From Pseudodonghicola flavimaris (GTDB taxonomy: Bacteria; Pseudomonadota; Alphaproteobacteria; Rhodobacterales; Rhodobacteraceae): 64,000 nucleotides of DNA. A program made the translations under genes and the position numbers. Location of the stretch: positions 34,214 through 98,213 of the forward strand of contig NZ_JASNJD010000019.1 of the NCBI RefSeq assembly GCF_030164425.1, read 5' to 3'. The notes under the pieces were generated by a model, which was not told the DNA's origin, did no database searches, and saw nothing but the letters and a program-made list of their open reading frames with translations. Below are positions 1-8,950 of the stretch, in pieces. Within the stretch, counting starts at the first letter, position 1. Every line of letters starts with the position of its first letter.

Positions 1-704
1 AAGCTCATGTCGCGGTCGTCGCCGGACAATTCGCGCAGCAGGTCGTACAGCCCGCGCGCCGGTTCGGCATGGGTGCATTGCCAGGCGATGGCGGTCAGGA
101 AGGGGGCGACGCGCATCGCCTTTTCCGGTTTCGGCGCGGTCAGCATCCGCTCCAGCGCCCTGGCACCGCGCAGCCCGGTTTCGGCCATGTCGACATGCGG
201 ATAGGTGCGGTAGCTTTCCAGCACATCGGCCTTGTCGAACATCTGCGCGGTGACATTGGCATGCAGGTCGAGACAGACGACAATGGGGATGTCGTCGCCC
301 AGCTTTTCGCGCAGCCGTGCCAGAAGCTCGCCTTCGCCATCGTCGTGATGTTCGGTCACCATCGCGCCGTGCAGATCGAGAAACACGCCATCGAGCGGCA
401 GCTCCGCCTCGATCAGCGCGATCATTTCCCCGGCGATCCGCTCATAGGCGTCCTCGGTCACATGCGCCGAGGGCGAGGTGGCGCAGAACAGCGTCGGACG
501 CAGATCCCATCCCGCGGCCTCGCCATGGCGGATGGCGCCGGAAATCGCGGCGTTGATGTCGTGGCAGGTCTCGATGATCTCGGCCCCGCGCATCATCCGG
601 CCCGACCCGCCGCCATGGGCGAAATCGTCATAGGTGGCCTTGGACGGGCCGAAGGTGTTGGTTTCATGCAGAAAACCACCGATCGCGATGCGGGGGGCAG
701 TCAT
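1..704 (-). CDS. M81 family metallopeptidase (MlrC-like), 3-prime part outside window
   Basis: The minus-strand frame opens with ATG at 704 and stays open to the window edge, so about 234 N-terminal residues are visible. It begins MTAPRIAIGGFLHETNTFGP; the HETNTF signature at residues 14-19, DLHGAM near residue 110 and DLHANV near 146 are typical of the M81/MlrC family, zinc hydrolases related to microcystinase that in most bacteria process unknown peptides or N-acyl amino acids. It lies 46 bases downstream of the fused transporter ATPase, in the same direction, and is probably the last visible gene of the transporter operon. Family assignment is firm; the substrate is unknown. Confidence 0.85.
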   Translation of the reverse strand, partial: MTAPRIAIGGFLHETNTFGPSKATYDDFAHGGGSGRMMRGAEIIETCHDINAAISGAIRHGEAAGWDLRPTLFCATSPSAHVTEDAYERIAGEMIALIEAELPLDGVFLDLHGAMVTEHHDDGEGELLARLREKLGDDIPIVVCLDLHANVTAQMFDKADVLESYRTYPHVDMAETGLRGARALERMLTAPKPEKAMRVAPFLTAIAWQCTHAEPARGLYDLLRELSGDDRDMS

Positions 705-750
705 GGTCACTCCGTGAGAACAGGTTGGGGCAAGGAAAAGGGGCGGCCCG

Positions 751-2373
751 TCAGGCCGCCACCGGTCGGAAGTTTGCGAAATCCCAGTCGCGGCCCGGCG
801 CGGCGGCCAGAAGCGATTGGGTATATTCGTGCTGCGGGTTGCCCAGCACATCGGCGGTTGCGCCCAGCTCGACCACCTCGCCGCGCCGCATCACGCAGAC
901 CTCATCACAGATCTGCGCCGCGACCCGAAGATCGTGGGTGATGAAGAGGATCGCGATGCCGGTGCGGCTCTGCACCTCGTCCAGCAGTTCGAGAACCTGC
1001 GCCTGAACCGAGACGTCGAGCGCCGAGACCGCCTCGTCCGCGACCAGCAGCTCGGGCTCCATCGCCAGCGCGCGGGCGATGGCGATCCGCTGTCGCTGAC
1101 CGCCCGAGAACATATGCGGATAGCGCTGCGCCGCCGAGGCCGGCAGCCCCACCAGTTCCAGCAGTTCCGCCGCCCGGGTGCGGGCCTGTTCCTTCGGCGT
1201 GCCGTAGTTGACTGGCCCTTCGATGATGCTTTCCTCGATGGTCAGCCGCGGGTTCAGCGACCGGTAGGGATCCTGGAACACCATCTGCAATTTCTTGCGG
1301 AACGGATGCAGCCCCTTGCGGGTCAGCCCGCCGATCTCCTGATCGCCGACGCGGATGCCGCCCGAACTGGGGTCGATCATCCGCATCACGCAGCGCGCCA
1401 CCGTGCTCTTGCCCGAGCCGCTCTCGCCGACGATGCCGAGGGTGCGGCCGGCCGTCAGGTCGAAGGTGACGTCACGGGCGGCATGGGTGGTCTTGGCCTT
1501 GGAAAGGAAACCGCTGCCGCCGTAGATCTTGTTCAGTTCGGTCACCCGCAGCGCCGGCTTCGGGCTGGTGGCGGGACGGGGGCTGCGCGGCACCAGCGAG
1601 GGCACCGAGGACAGCAGCCGCCGGGTATAGTCCTTCTTCGGCGCCGTGAGGATCTCCTTGACCGGGCCGTCCTCGACCAGATCGCCCTGGTTCATCACAT
1701 AGACGCGGTCGGCGATCTCGGCGACAACGCCCATGTCATGGGTGATGAACAGAACCGCGGTGCCGTGGTTCTGCTGCAGGTCCTTCATCAGTTTCAGGAT
1801 CTGCTTTTGCGTGGTCACGTCCAGCGCGGTGGTCGGTTCGTCCGCGATCAGCAGCCGCGGTTCCAGCACCAGCGCCATGGCGATCATGATCCGCTGCCGC
1901 TGGCCACCGGACAGCTGGTGCGGATAGCTGCGCGCCACCCGTTCGATATCGGGCAGCCCCACCTGCTCCAGAATATCCATCACCTTGGCGTGGCATTCCG
2001 TGTTGGACAGCTTGGTGTGGGCCTGCAGAACCTCGGTGATCTGTTCGCCGACCTTGATGACCGGGTTCAGCGCGGTCATCGGTTCCTGGAAGATCATCGA
2101 CATCCGGGTGGCGCGGGCATCGCGCAGCTGTGCCGGCGTCAGGTCCAGCAGGTTTTCCCCGTCGAGCAGGATGCGCCCCGAGGTCACCTTGAGCGACCCC
2201 TTGGGCAGCAGCCCCATGGTCGCCAGCGAGCTGACCGATTTGCCGGAGCCGGATTCGCCCACCAGGCAGACGGTTTCGCCTTCGTTGATCTCGATCGAGA
2301 TGCCGTGGACGACTTCGATACCGGATTTTGAATCGACGGAGACATGCAGGTCTTCGATTTGCAGGACAGGCAT
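751..2373 (-). CDS. Dipeptide/oligopeptide ABC transporter, fused double ATP-binding protein (DppD-DppF type)
   Basis: A 540-residue protein with two complete nucleotide-binding domains in tandem. The first has Walker A GESGSGKS at residues 39-46, the signature LSGGQRQR and Walker B LLIADEP; the second repeats [16 protein letters not shown] and LLVADEA in the C-terminal half. Each half ends in the oligopeptide-type C-terminal extension. It would energise the DppB/DppC-type permeases encoded just upstream. The frame stays open further upstream, but the start at 2373 fits: it begins MPVLQIEDL at a normal ABC N-terminus and lies 2 bases after the permease stop. Fusion of the two ATPases is common in alphaproteobacterial peptide transporters. 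Confidence 0.93.
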   Translation of the reverse strand: MPVLQIEDLHVSVDSKSGIEVVHGISIEINEGETVCLVGESGSGKSVSSLATMGLLPKGSLKVTSGRILLDGENLLDLTPAQLRDARATRMSMIFQEPMTALNPVIKVGEQITEVLQAHTKLSNTECHAKVMDILEQVGLPDIERVARSYPHQLSGGQRQRIMIAMALVLEPRLLIADEPTTALDVTTQKQILKLMKDLQQNHGTAVLFITHDMGVVAEIADRVYVMNQGDLVEDGPVKEILTAPKKDYTRRLLSSVPSLVPRSPRPATSPKPALRVTELNKIYGGSGFLSKAKTTHAARDVTFDLTAGRTLGIVGESGSGKSTVARCVMRMIDPSSGGIRVGDQEIGGLTRKGLHPFRKKLQMVFQDPYRSLNPRLTIEESIIEGPVNYGTPKEQARTRAAELLELVGLPASAAQRYPHMFSGGQRQRIAIARALAMEPELLVADEAVSALDVSVQAQVLELLDEVQSRTGIAILFITHDLRVAAQICDEVCVMRRGEVVELGATADVLGNPQHEYTQSLLAAAPGRDWDFANFRPVAA

Positions 2374-2375
2374 TC

Positions 2376-3245
2376 TCAGTCCTCCCTTTTGCCCATGCGG
2401 GGATCGAGGATGTCGCGCGCGGCATCGCCCAGCAGGTTGATCGACAGGATACACAGCGACAGCGCCAGACCCGGCCAGAGGATCAGCATCGGTTTCAGGC
2501 GGAAATAGATCCGCGCCTCGGCCATGATGTTGCCCCAGGTGGGCGTCTCGGTGGACACGCCGGCGCCGAGAAAGCTCAGGATCGCTTCGGTCAGGATCGC
2601 CGAGGCGCAGACATAGGTGGCCTGCACCGTCAGCGGCGCGAAGGTGTTGGGCATCAGATGGCGCCACAGCACCCGCGGCATCGAGGTGCCGAGCGCGATC
2701 GCGGCCTCGACATAGGGTTCTTCCCGCGCGGTCAGCACGATGGAACGGACCAGACGCACGACGCGGGGGATTTCCGGGATGGTGATGGCGGCCATCACGG
2801 TCCAGATGCTGGCGCCCATCAGCGACACGATGGCGATGGCCAGCAGCACCGAGGGCATTGCCATCAGGCCGTCCATGATCCGCATGATGATGGCGTCGGC
2901 GGTGCGGAAGAAGCCCGACACCAGACCGATGGCCAGCCCCAGCACCACTGCCATGATGGTGACGCCGATGCCGATCACCAGCGACACCCGGGCGCCGTAG
3001 ATCACCCGGCTCAGCAGGTCGCGGCCGAAGTTGTCGGTGCCCAGCGGGAAGTCGCCCGAGGGCGGTTTCAGGCGCATCACCGGATCCTGCAGGATCGGAT
3101 CATGCGGTGCGATGAAGGGGGCGAAGATTGCCGCCAGGATGATCAGCGACAGCACCACGGCGGCGATGATCGGCGCGGCGCCGACACGGGCGGCCAGCTG
3201 GCGGGTGGAGAGAGGGAAGGCGCCTCGCATGGTTTTTTCGGCCAT
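2376..3245 (-). CDS. Dipeptide-type ABC transporter permease (DppC-like)
   Basis: A 289-residue membrane protein with an N-terminal segment at about residues 27-48 followed by a periplasmic stretch (APHDPILQDPVMRLKPPSGD) and the DppC-typical phrase PLGTDNFGRDLLSRVIYGAR, then five more hydrophobic segments with the EAA-type loop EAAIALGTSMPRVLWRHLMPN that docks onto the ATPase. It forms the inner-membrane channel with the DppB-like permease. Its ATG overlaps the stop of the upstream dppB-like gene by one base (TGATG), a translational-coupling arrangement. Substrate specificity cannot be read from the permease. Confidence 0.92.
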   Translation of the reverse strand: MAEKTMRGAFPLSTRQLAARVGAAPIIAAVVLSLIILAAIFAPFIAPHDPILQDPVMRLKPPSGDFPLGTDNFGRDLLSRVIYGARVSLVIGIGVTIMAVVLGLAIGLVSGFFRTADAIIMRIMDGLMAMPSVLLAIAIVSLMGASIWTVMAAITIPEIPRVVRLVRSIVLTAREEPYVEAAIALGTSMPRVLWRHLMPNTFAPLTVQATYVCASAILTEAILSFLGAGVSTETPTWGNIMAEARIYFRLKPMLILWPGLALSLCILSINLLGDAARDILDPRMGKRED

Positions 3246-4186
3246 CAGTACCGGATCCTCGGGTCGAGCAGGGAATAGGAAAGGTCGATCAGCAGGTTGA
3301 CCATCACGTAAACGCCGGAGGTCAGCAGGATCAGCGCCTGGATCACCGGGTAGTCGCGGGCAAAGATGCTGTCGACGGTCAGCCGGCCGAGACCGGGAAT
3401 GTTATAGACGCTTTCGGTTACCACCACGCCGGAGATCAGCAGCGCGAAACCGGTGCCGATCACCGTCATCACCGGCACCGCGGCGTTGCGCAGGGCGTGG
3501 CGGAACAGCACCCGGCGTTCGGTCAGCCCCTTGGCACGGGCGGTGCGGACGTAATCCTCGTTCAGCACGTCCAGCAGGCTGGCCCGGGTCATCCGCGCGA
3601 TCAGCGCGATATAGATCGAGGCCAGCGTCAGCGCCGGCAGCACGGCGCGGGCGGCAAAGCCGGCGAAATCGTCAGAGGGCGCCTTGTAGCCCTGCACCGG
3701 CAGCCATTTCAGATCGATGGCGAAGAGCTTGATCAGCAGATAGCCGATCACGAAGACCGGGATCGAGAACCCGAGGACCGAGAAGGTCATCACCAGGTGG
3801 TCGACCCAGCTGCCTTGTTTCCAGGCGGCGAGAACGCCCATCGGCACCGCGATGGCGACCGACAGAGACAGGGTGATGATGGCGATCCAGATGGTCGGCC
3901 ACATCCGGTCTGCGACCAGGTCGATCACCGGTTTGTTCGAAATCAGCGAGGTGCCGAAGTCGCCCTGCAGCAGCGCACCGATCCAGCGGACGAATTGCAC
4001 CAGCAGCGGATCGTTCAGCCCCAGCGACTCGCGGATGCGGTCCAGCTGTTCGGGTGTGGCCATGTCGCCGGCCAGGATCGCCGCGGGATCCCCGGGCGTC
4101 AGACGCAGCAGCAAAAAGACGAAAACGGCCACGACAAGCATCACCGGGATGGCGGCCAGTACGCGGCGAAGTAGGTAGATGGGCAT
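3245..4186 (-). CDS. Dipeptide-type ABC transporter permease (DppB-like)
   Basis: A 313-residue inner-membrane protein beginning MPIYLLRRVLAAIPVMLVV, the standard DppB N-terminal helix, followed by the periplasmic LTPGDPAAILAGDMATPEQL region and a C-terminal EAA loop (VRTARAKGLTERRVLFRHALRN). It partners the DppC-like protein. It is preceded by a 114-base gap after the binding-protein gene that contains a strong stem-loop, and is followed immediately by dppC with a one-base overlap. Confidence 0.92.
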   Translation of the reverse strand: MPIYLLRRVLAAIPVMLVVAVFVFLLLRLTPGDPAAILAGDMATPEQLDRIRESLGLNDPLLVQFVRWIGALLQGDFGTSLISNKPVIDLVADRMWPTIWIAIITLSLSVAIAVPMGVLAAWKQGSWVDHLVMTFSVLGFSIPVFVIGYLLIKLFAIDLKWLPVQGYKAPSDDFAGFAARAVLPALTLASIYIALIARMTRASLLDVLNEDYVRTARAKGLTERRVLFRHALRNAAVPVMTVIGTGFALLISGVVVTESVYNIPGLGRLTVDSIFARDYPVIQALILLTSGVYVMVNLLIDLSYSLLDPRIRY

Positions 4187-4212
4187 CTCGGGTCCTTCCG
4201 GCGGGGTCGTTG

Positions 4213-4236
4213 CCCGGCCGGAAGGATCCGGCCGGG
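4213..4236 (-). promoter_or_regulatory. Intercistronic stem-loop between binding protein and permease genes
   Basis: A perfect 9-bp inverted repeat, cccggccgg at 4213-4221 and ccggccggg at 4228-4236, with a 6-base loop. It lies between the stop of the binding-protein gene (4301) and the start of the permease (4186), with no U-tract. In many ABC operons such hairpins protect the upstream mRNA or partly block read-through, so the binding protein is made in excess. The structure is seen; the role is inferred. Confidence 0.6.
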
Positions 4237-4300
4237 GGGAGTGCTATTGGGTCAGGCGCGCGTCAGGTCGGCGCGCGCCCGGGTCACGAGAGGAGCGTGA

Positions 4301-5884
4301 TCACTCCTTCTCGACACCCCAGAACACCGGGAAGGGCGCGTTGACGACGCCTTTCAGGCTGGTGCTCCAGCCCGAAGGGGCGAAGTACTGGCCGAGGTGG
4401 ATGTAGTTCACGTTGTCCATCACATGCGCCTGGATTTTCTGCGCGATGGCTTTCTGCCCTTCCAGATCCGGGGTCGAGGCGAAGTCGTTCAGCATCGCTT
4501 CGATCTCGGGGTCGGTCGGCCAGCCGAACCAGGCCTTGTCGCCACGGCCGTTCAGCATGATGCTGGCCAGCGGGTTGGAGACTTCCGGAACGATCCAGCC
4601 GGTGAAGAACAGGTTCCAGCCGCCTTCCGACGGTTTCGCCTGGCTGGCACGGCGGGTCACCAGGGTCTGCCAGTCCATCGGCTGCAGGTCGACGTTGAAG
4701 CCGGCGTTGCGCAGGGCCTGCGCCGCCACGATCGGCTGGGCGGTCAGGGTGGCGACGTCGGTGGGCTGCATCAGGACAATCGGGGTGCCGTCATAGCCGG
4801 CTTCTTCCAGCAGTTTCTTGGCGCCTTCGATATCGCCGCCGGTGGTCAGGCTTTCCGACCCGTCGGAGAATTCGAACGGGGTGCCGCAGCCGAAGATCGC
4901 GCCGCAGACCTGGAAGTAATCGGGGTTGCCGATCATGGCGGTCAGCACGTCTTCCTGGCTGATCGCCTTCAGGGCCGCCTGGCGGATTTTCTTGTTGTCG
5001 AACGGCGGGTGCAGGAAGTTCATCCGGCCGATGGTGACAGCGCCGAGTTTCTTCAGCACGTCGACCTTGACGTTATCCAGCCCTTCCAGCAGCGGCAGCA
5101 GGTCGACCGGCACGCCTTCGACATAGTCGACTTCGCCGTTCATCAGCGCGTTGATGGTGGTCTGCGCGTCGGGCATGGTGACCCATTCGACGCGGTCGAC
5201 CTTGACGTCCTTGGCGCCGGAGAACCAGCTCTGCGGGCCGGGGGCCGGCACGTAGTCGTCGAACTTCTCATAGACCACTTTCACGCCGGGCTGGAATTCA
5301 TCTTCCACCAGCTTGAAGGGGCCGGAGCCGATATATTCGGTGATCGCGGTATCGGCGGGGGTGTTGGCGATGCGCTCGGGCATCATGAACAGCGCCAGAC
5401 CCGACGGTTTGGCCATCGCCTGCAGGGTGTAGGGGAAGGCCTCTTTCAGCTTCAGAACGAAGGTCTTGTCGCCGGTGGCTTCCAGGCTTTCCATGCGGTC
5501 GTTGATCATCTGGCCGCCGCCGTCACGCACCATCCAGCGCTTGATCGAGGCGATACAGTCGGCCGGGGTCACTTCGCCGCCGTCGTGCCATTTCAGGCCG
5601 TCACGCAGGGTGAAGGTATAGGTCAGCCCGTCTTCGGAAACGTCGAAGTTCGCCATCTGCGGCTGAACCACGAAATCCGAGTCCACCGCGACCAGCGTGT
5701 CCCAGATCATGAAAGCGTTGTCGCGCGTGATGTGGGCGGTGGTGATCACCGGGTCCATCACACGCAGACCGGAGTGCATCACGGCCGTGATGGTGGTTTC
5801 GGCGGCTGCCGGCAGGGCCGAAAGCAGGGCCATCGCCGAAGCTCCGAGGATTCCGGTGCGGAGATTCCTCCAGATGGATGTCAT
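4301..5884 (-). CDS. ABC transporter substrate-binding protein, family 5 (peptide/nickel type)
   Basis: A 527-residue periplasmic protein with a Sec signal peptide (hydrophobic core GASAMALLSALPAAA, likely cleavage after AAA near residue 28) and an SBP_bac_5 body: LRDGLKWHDGGEVTPADC at about residues 94-111 and YIGSGPFKLVE are standard for dipeptide/oligopeptide binding proteins. It is the first gene of the minus-strand operon and should determine the substrate delivered to the permease pair. Association with M81 and M20 hydrolases suggests a modified peptide or N-acyl amino acid, but that is inference. Confidence 0.92.
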   Translation of the reverse strand: MTSIWRNLRTGILGASAMALLSALPAAAETTITAVMHSGLRVMDPVITTAHITRDNAFMIWDTLVAVDSDFVVQPQMANFDVSEDGLTYTFTLRDGLKWHDGGEVTPADCIASIKRWMVRDGGGQMINDRMESLEATGDKTFVLKLKEAFPYTLQAMAKPSGLALFMMPERIANTPADTAITEYIGSGPFKLVEDEFQPGVKVVYEKFDDYVPAPGPQSWFSGAKDVKVDRVEWVTMPDAQTTINALMNGEVDYVEGVPVDLLPLLEGLDNVKVDVLKKLGAVTIGRMNFLHPPFDNKKIRQAALKAISQEDVLTAMIGNPDYFQVCGAIFGCGTPFEFSDGSESLTTGGDIEGAKKLLEEAGYDGTPIVLMQPTDVATLTAQPIVAAQALRNAGFNVDLQPMDWQTLVTRRASQAKPSEGGWNLFFTGWIVPEVSNPLASIMLNGRGDKAWFGWPTDPEIEAMLNDFASTPDLEGQKAIAQKIQAHVMDNVNYIHLGQYFAPSGWSTSLKGVVNAPFPVFWGVEKE

Positions 5885-6259
5885 CGTTATTCCTTCCTGT
5901 TGTCGTCTCGTTTTTTGAGCGGTCAGTTTCGGGGTGGCATCCCCAACGCGTGGAGCGCGTTTTCAGTATCGAAGCGGCGGCTTGTCGTTCGGAAGCGAAA
6001 TGGCGTCGAAAAAGGGTCTTTCCTTAAACCGATTAAATATTGTGCAGTTTCCGGGCGGGCGCGGGAACGCCCCGGTCGGGGCGCGAATTCGCCCGGCTGT
6101 GCCGCCGGGCCGGGCGGCGCGAATCCGGTGTCGCCGCAGCGCGGCTTGACGCCGCAGGGGCCCGGATCCCAAGCTGGCTCCGCCCGAACTCCGCACCTTT
6201 GCGGGCGTTCCCCGGCCGTCCCGACCCTCTCAAGCCTCCTGCATCAGAAAGTGACTGAC
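5885..6259. other. Divergent intergenic region between peptide transporter operon and M20 gene
   Basis: These 375 bases separate two divergent genes and must hold both promoters. An AT-rich patch lies at about 6023-6050 (ccttaaaccgattaaatatt), flanked by AAACCG and CAGTTT, which form a weak imperfect inverted repeat. I could not fit convincing -35/-10 pairs. The rest, 6051-6240, is very GC-rich with short inverted repeats and no credible gene. The IclR regulator beyond the M20 gene is the obvious candidate to act here. Confidence 0.4.
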
Positions 6260-7564
6260 ATGTCTCTCGACCAGCCTCTCGACCCCAGTTTGCGCGACAC
6301 CCTGGCCCAGGCCGTGAAGGAGGGCTTCGACGATCAGATCGCTCTCACGCAGGAGTTCGTCCGCCGCCCGTCGCAGCGGGGAGAGGAGCATGCGCTGCAG
6401 GACTTCATCTTTGCCGAGCTGCGCGGCCGTGGCTATCAGATGGAGCGTTTCGCCATGGATCCGGAGGCGCTGGCCAACCATCCCGGCGCCGGGAAATGGA
6501 GCCCGCAGCATTCCGAAGCCCCGATCGTCGTCGGCATTCACCGTCCGCGGGAAGAGGCCGGGCGGTCGCTGATCCTGCAGGGCCATGTCGATGTGGTGCC
6601 GACCGGGCCGGCGCATATGTGGACCGATCCGCCCTATGGCGCGGTGATCCGCGACGGCAAGATGTACGGTCGTGGTGCCGGCGACATGAAGTCCGGGCTG
6701 GTCTGCGCCATCTCGGCGCTCGACGCGCTGCGCCGGGCCGGCTGGCAGCCGGCGGCGACGGTCTATCTGCAATCGGTGGTCGAGGAGGAAAGCACCGGCG
6801 ACGGCGCGCTGATGGCGCATATCCGCGGCTATAAGGCCGAGGCCGCGCTGGTGCCCGAACCCACTGGCGAAACCCTGGTGCGCGCCAACCTCGGCGTGAT
6901 CTGGTTCCGTGTCGAGTTCGAAGGCATCCCGCGTCACGTCAGCGAGATGGGCGAGGGCGCCAATGCCATCGATGCCGCCATCCGCACCATCGCGGCGCTG
7001 CGCGAGCTGGAAATGGCCTGGAACGACCGGCGCGGCGAACACCCGCTGTTCGGCGAGATGGCCAAGCCGATCAACCTGAATGTCGGGCGGATCGAGGGCG
7101 GCGAATGGGCCTCCTCGGTGCCGGCCACCGCGGCGGTGGATTTCCGCATCTCGCTGCTGCCGAACTGGGATGTCAAAGACTGCGCCGCCGAGATCGAGGC
7201 GCATCTGAAGGCCTTTGTCTCCGGGGATCCCTTCCTGTCGAACAACCCGCCTCGGCTGATCTGGAACGGCTTCATGTCGGATGGCTACGAGCAGCCCGAA
7301 GGCACCGAGGCCGAGGCGGTTCTGGCCCGCGCGCATGAGGCGGCGATGGGCCGTCCGCTGGAGGCGAAGGCGACCCCGGCCTATATCGACACGCGGATCT
7401 ACGCGCTGTTCGACCAGATCCCGTCGCTCTGCTACGGGCCGAAAAACGCGCTGTCGCACGGGTTCGACGAATATGTCGAGATCGACTCGCTGGAGCGGGT
7501 GACGCTCTCCATCGCTCTCTTCATCGCCGAATGGTGCGGGCTGGAGCCGGTCGACCCGGCCTGA
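6260..7564 (+). CDS. M20 family metallo-deacylase (ArgE/DapE family)
   Basis: A 434-residue protein of the acetylornithine deacetylase/succinyl-diaminopimelate desuccinylase family, a di-zinc hydrolase removing acyl groups from amino acids. It shows the first metal motif LQGHVDVVPTG, the bridging aspartate in MYGRGAGDMKSG, and the catalytic pair VVEEESTGDGAL, all in the expected order. The start ATG at 6260 gives MSLDQPLDPSL; an in-frame GTG at 6251 is also possible. The frame is open far upstream but that part is antisense to the binding-protein gene. It diverges from the peptide transporter operon and probably acts on the imported compound in the cytoplasm. Confidence 0.88.
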   Translation: MSLDQPLDPSLRDTLAQAVKEGFDDQIALTQEFVRRPSQRGEEHALQDFIFAELRGRGYQMERFAMDPEALANHPGAGKWSPQHSEAPIVVGIHRPREEAGRSLILQGHVDVVPTGPAHMWTDPPYGAVIRDGKMYGRGAGDMKSGLVCAISALDALRRAGWQPAATVYLQSVVEEESTGDGALMAHIRGYKAEAALVPEPTGETLVRANLGVIWFRVEFEGIPRHVSEMGEGANAIDAAIRTIAALRELEMAWNDRRGEHPLFGEMAKPINLNVGRIEGGEWASSVPATAAVDFRISLLPNWDVKDCAAEIEAHLKAFVSGDPFLSNNPPRLIWNGFMSDGYEQPEGTEAEAVLARAHEAAMGRPLEAKATPAYIDTRIYALFDQIPSLCYGPKNALSHGFDEYVEIDSLERVTLSIALFIAEWCGLEPVDPA

Positions 7565-7593
7565 GCCCTTCCGCGCTGGACGCCGGGCCGCCT

Positions 7594-8418
7594 TCAGGCC
7601 CGGCCGATCGCCGCCACCGTCTGCATCAGCGACGGCGAGACCGCGCGGGCGAATTCCTCCGGCGTCCAGTCCGAGGACAGCCCGGAGATGGTCACCGCCG
7701 CCACCGGCCGGCCGAGCGTGTTGGTAACGGCCGCGCCAATGGCGATTTCCCCGGGCAAAAGCTGTTCCACAGCAACGGCATAGCCGGTTTCGCCGGCCTT
7801 CTCGACCTCGGCCATGATGGCGTCTTCGTCGATCAGCGTCTGGGCCGTATAGCGTTGCCGGTCAGACCGCCGGATCAGATCGCGGGCCTCATCCTCGGGC
7901 ATTCGCGACAGCACGGACCAGCCCGCCGAGGTGCAGTAGATCGGCACACTCAGCCCCACCATCATCGCATGCAGCACCTCCCGTTTCGGCGGCAGGCGAA
8001 AGGCATAGACCAGACGGGTGTCGTCGATCAGCGACAGGTCGACCCGTTCGTTCACATTGCGCCGCAGGTCGAGCAGCAGCGGCACCGCCGGTTGCAGTTG
8101 CCGGTTCAGGCGCATGGCGTCGAAGATGTGATCGTAGATGCGGATGCCCGGCACATAGCCGCGGTCGTGCGGGTCGCGCTGCAGATAGCCGAGCTGGCGC
8201 AGCGTATGCACGATCCGCTGCGTGGTGCTGCGGTCCAGGCCGGCGGCGCGGGCGATTTCACTCAGGCTCATCGGCCGGTCGGTTTCGTGAAAGGCGGACA
8301 GCACCATCATCGTCCGCGCGGTGGCTCGGATGAAAAGGGGATCATTCTCCGCGGCCTCATCCAGGTGGCGGGCACCCGATTCGGTGTGGGGGCGGGAACG
8401 GTTCACAAAACGGGTCAT
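7594..8418 (-). CDS. IclR family transcriptional regulator
   Basis: A 274-residue regulator. The winged helix-turn-helix lies at about residues 27-88 (RTMMVLSAFHETDRPMSLSE then IARAAGLDRSTTQRIVHTL), followed by the IclR effector domain with VRGAxG-type phrases replaced here by VEQLLPGEIAIGAAVTNTLG and AAVTISGLSSDWT. It is convergent with the M20 gene, 29 bases from its stop, and is the likely regulator of the peptide/N-acyl amino acid locus. A promoter and two palindromes lie upstream, suggesting autoregulation. The ligand is unknown. Confidence 0.9.
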   Translation of the reverse strand: MTRFVNRSRPHTESGARHLDEAAENDPLFIRATARTMMVLSAFHETDRPMSLSEIARAAGLDRSTTQRIVHTLRQLGYLQRDPHDRGYVPGIRIYDHIFDAMRLNRQLQPAVPLLLDLRRNVNERVDLSLIDDTRLVYAFRLPPKREVLHAMMVGLSVPIYCTSAGWSVLSRMPEDEARDLIRRSDRQRYTAQTLIDEDAIMAEVEKAGETGYAVAVEQLLPGEIAIGAAVTNTLGRPVAAVTISGLSSDWTPEEFARAVSPSLMQTVAAIGRA

Positions 8419-8469
8419 GGCGGGCCCTCGCGCTGGAATTCCGGTAACGACAGGTGCCGTTCAAAAGTC

Positions 8470-8484
8470 GCCCAAAATTTGGGC
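8470..8484. promoter_or_regulatory. Palindrome in the iclR leader, possible operator
   Basis: Inverted repeat gcccaaa - a - tttgggc centred at 8477, about 52 bases upstream of the IclR start codon and downstream of the predicted promoter. IclR-family proteins bind short AT-centred palindromes near their own gene, so this is a candidate autoregulatory or roadblock site. Only the symmetry is observed. Confidence 0.45.
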
Positions 8485-8570
8485 ACGGCGGGCTCTGGCG
8501 GGCGAAATCGCAAATTGTATCTGATTACGGTTTAAGCAGATTATTAACAGATCATCGGTGATCACACTGC

Positions 8571-8600
8571 AGTATAGCTGTATCGCTGAGTGATACGCAA
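8571..8600 (-). promoter_or_regulatory. Sigma-70-type promoter of iclR with an embedded palindrome
   Basis: Read on the minus strand, TTGCGT (8600-8595) and TATACT (8576-8571) are separated by 18 bases, a good housekeeping promoter. Between the boxes sits a near-perfect 17-bp palindrome at 8580-8596 with arms gtatc and gatac. Its position would block polymerase if occupied, which fits repression by IclR itself. Promoter boxes are seen by eye; the regulator is inferred. Confidence 0.55.
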
Positions 8601-8950
8601 GGCTTAGTGAGAAAGGCGTTCGAATCACGATTTGTTGGTGCGCGCGTTCCGCTGCCCGACTGGCGCCATCGGCCCGATCCGGCGTGGACCGGCCCACCCG
8701 GCCGGTAATCGACGGCTCGGGGACATGCTGACGCGGGCCTGGTCGTCGACCAAGCGGTTGCATTTTCATGTGATTGGTGACCCAGCGTCAGTTTGCCGTC
8801 CCGCCATCAAAGGTGGCGATTGCGCAGGGCCGCAGCAGGAGATGTCGACGGGCTGCTGCCGGGGGGGGACCGGGAAGGGGCCCGCGGGCCGGCGCGGGTC
8901 ATGGGCTGGCCGGGCGGCGAGGGTGCCGCCCGGGGAAACGCGGGCGCGGC
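8601..8950. other. Gene-free stretch upstream of iclR and downstream of livF
   Basis: These 350 bases contain no frame with coding character. The only structure I see is the GC-rich hairpin at 8910-8933 beyond the livF stop and an 8-G run at 8861-8868. The part from 8640 to 8900 is non-descript and may be the remains of a lost gene. Confidence 0.4.
8910..8933 (-). terminator. Hairpin after livF, possible terminator
   Basis: Perfect 9-bp stem ccgggcggc (8910-8918) and gccgcccgg (8925-8933) with a 6-base loop, 17 bases beyond the livF stop codon. It lacks a U-tract, so it is at best a non-canonical terminator or an mRNA 3-prime-end stabiliser for the long amide transporter operon. Confidence 0.45.

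Noticed and set aside
2374..2667. N-terminal extension of the fused transporter ATPase
   Set aside because: The extra 98 residues lie inside the permease gene in another frame and show no ABC similarity.
4397..6259. In-frame extension of the M20 deacylase by about 620 codons upstream
   Set aside because: It runs antisense to the binding-protein gene and across the divergent promoter region; the enzyme family starts at 6260.
8861..8868. Run of eight G as a possible phase-variation tract
   Set aside because: It is in non-coding DNA, not in a promoter spacer or gene start that I can identify.
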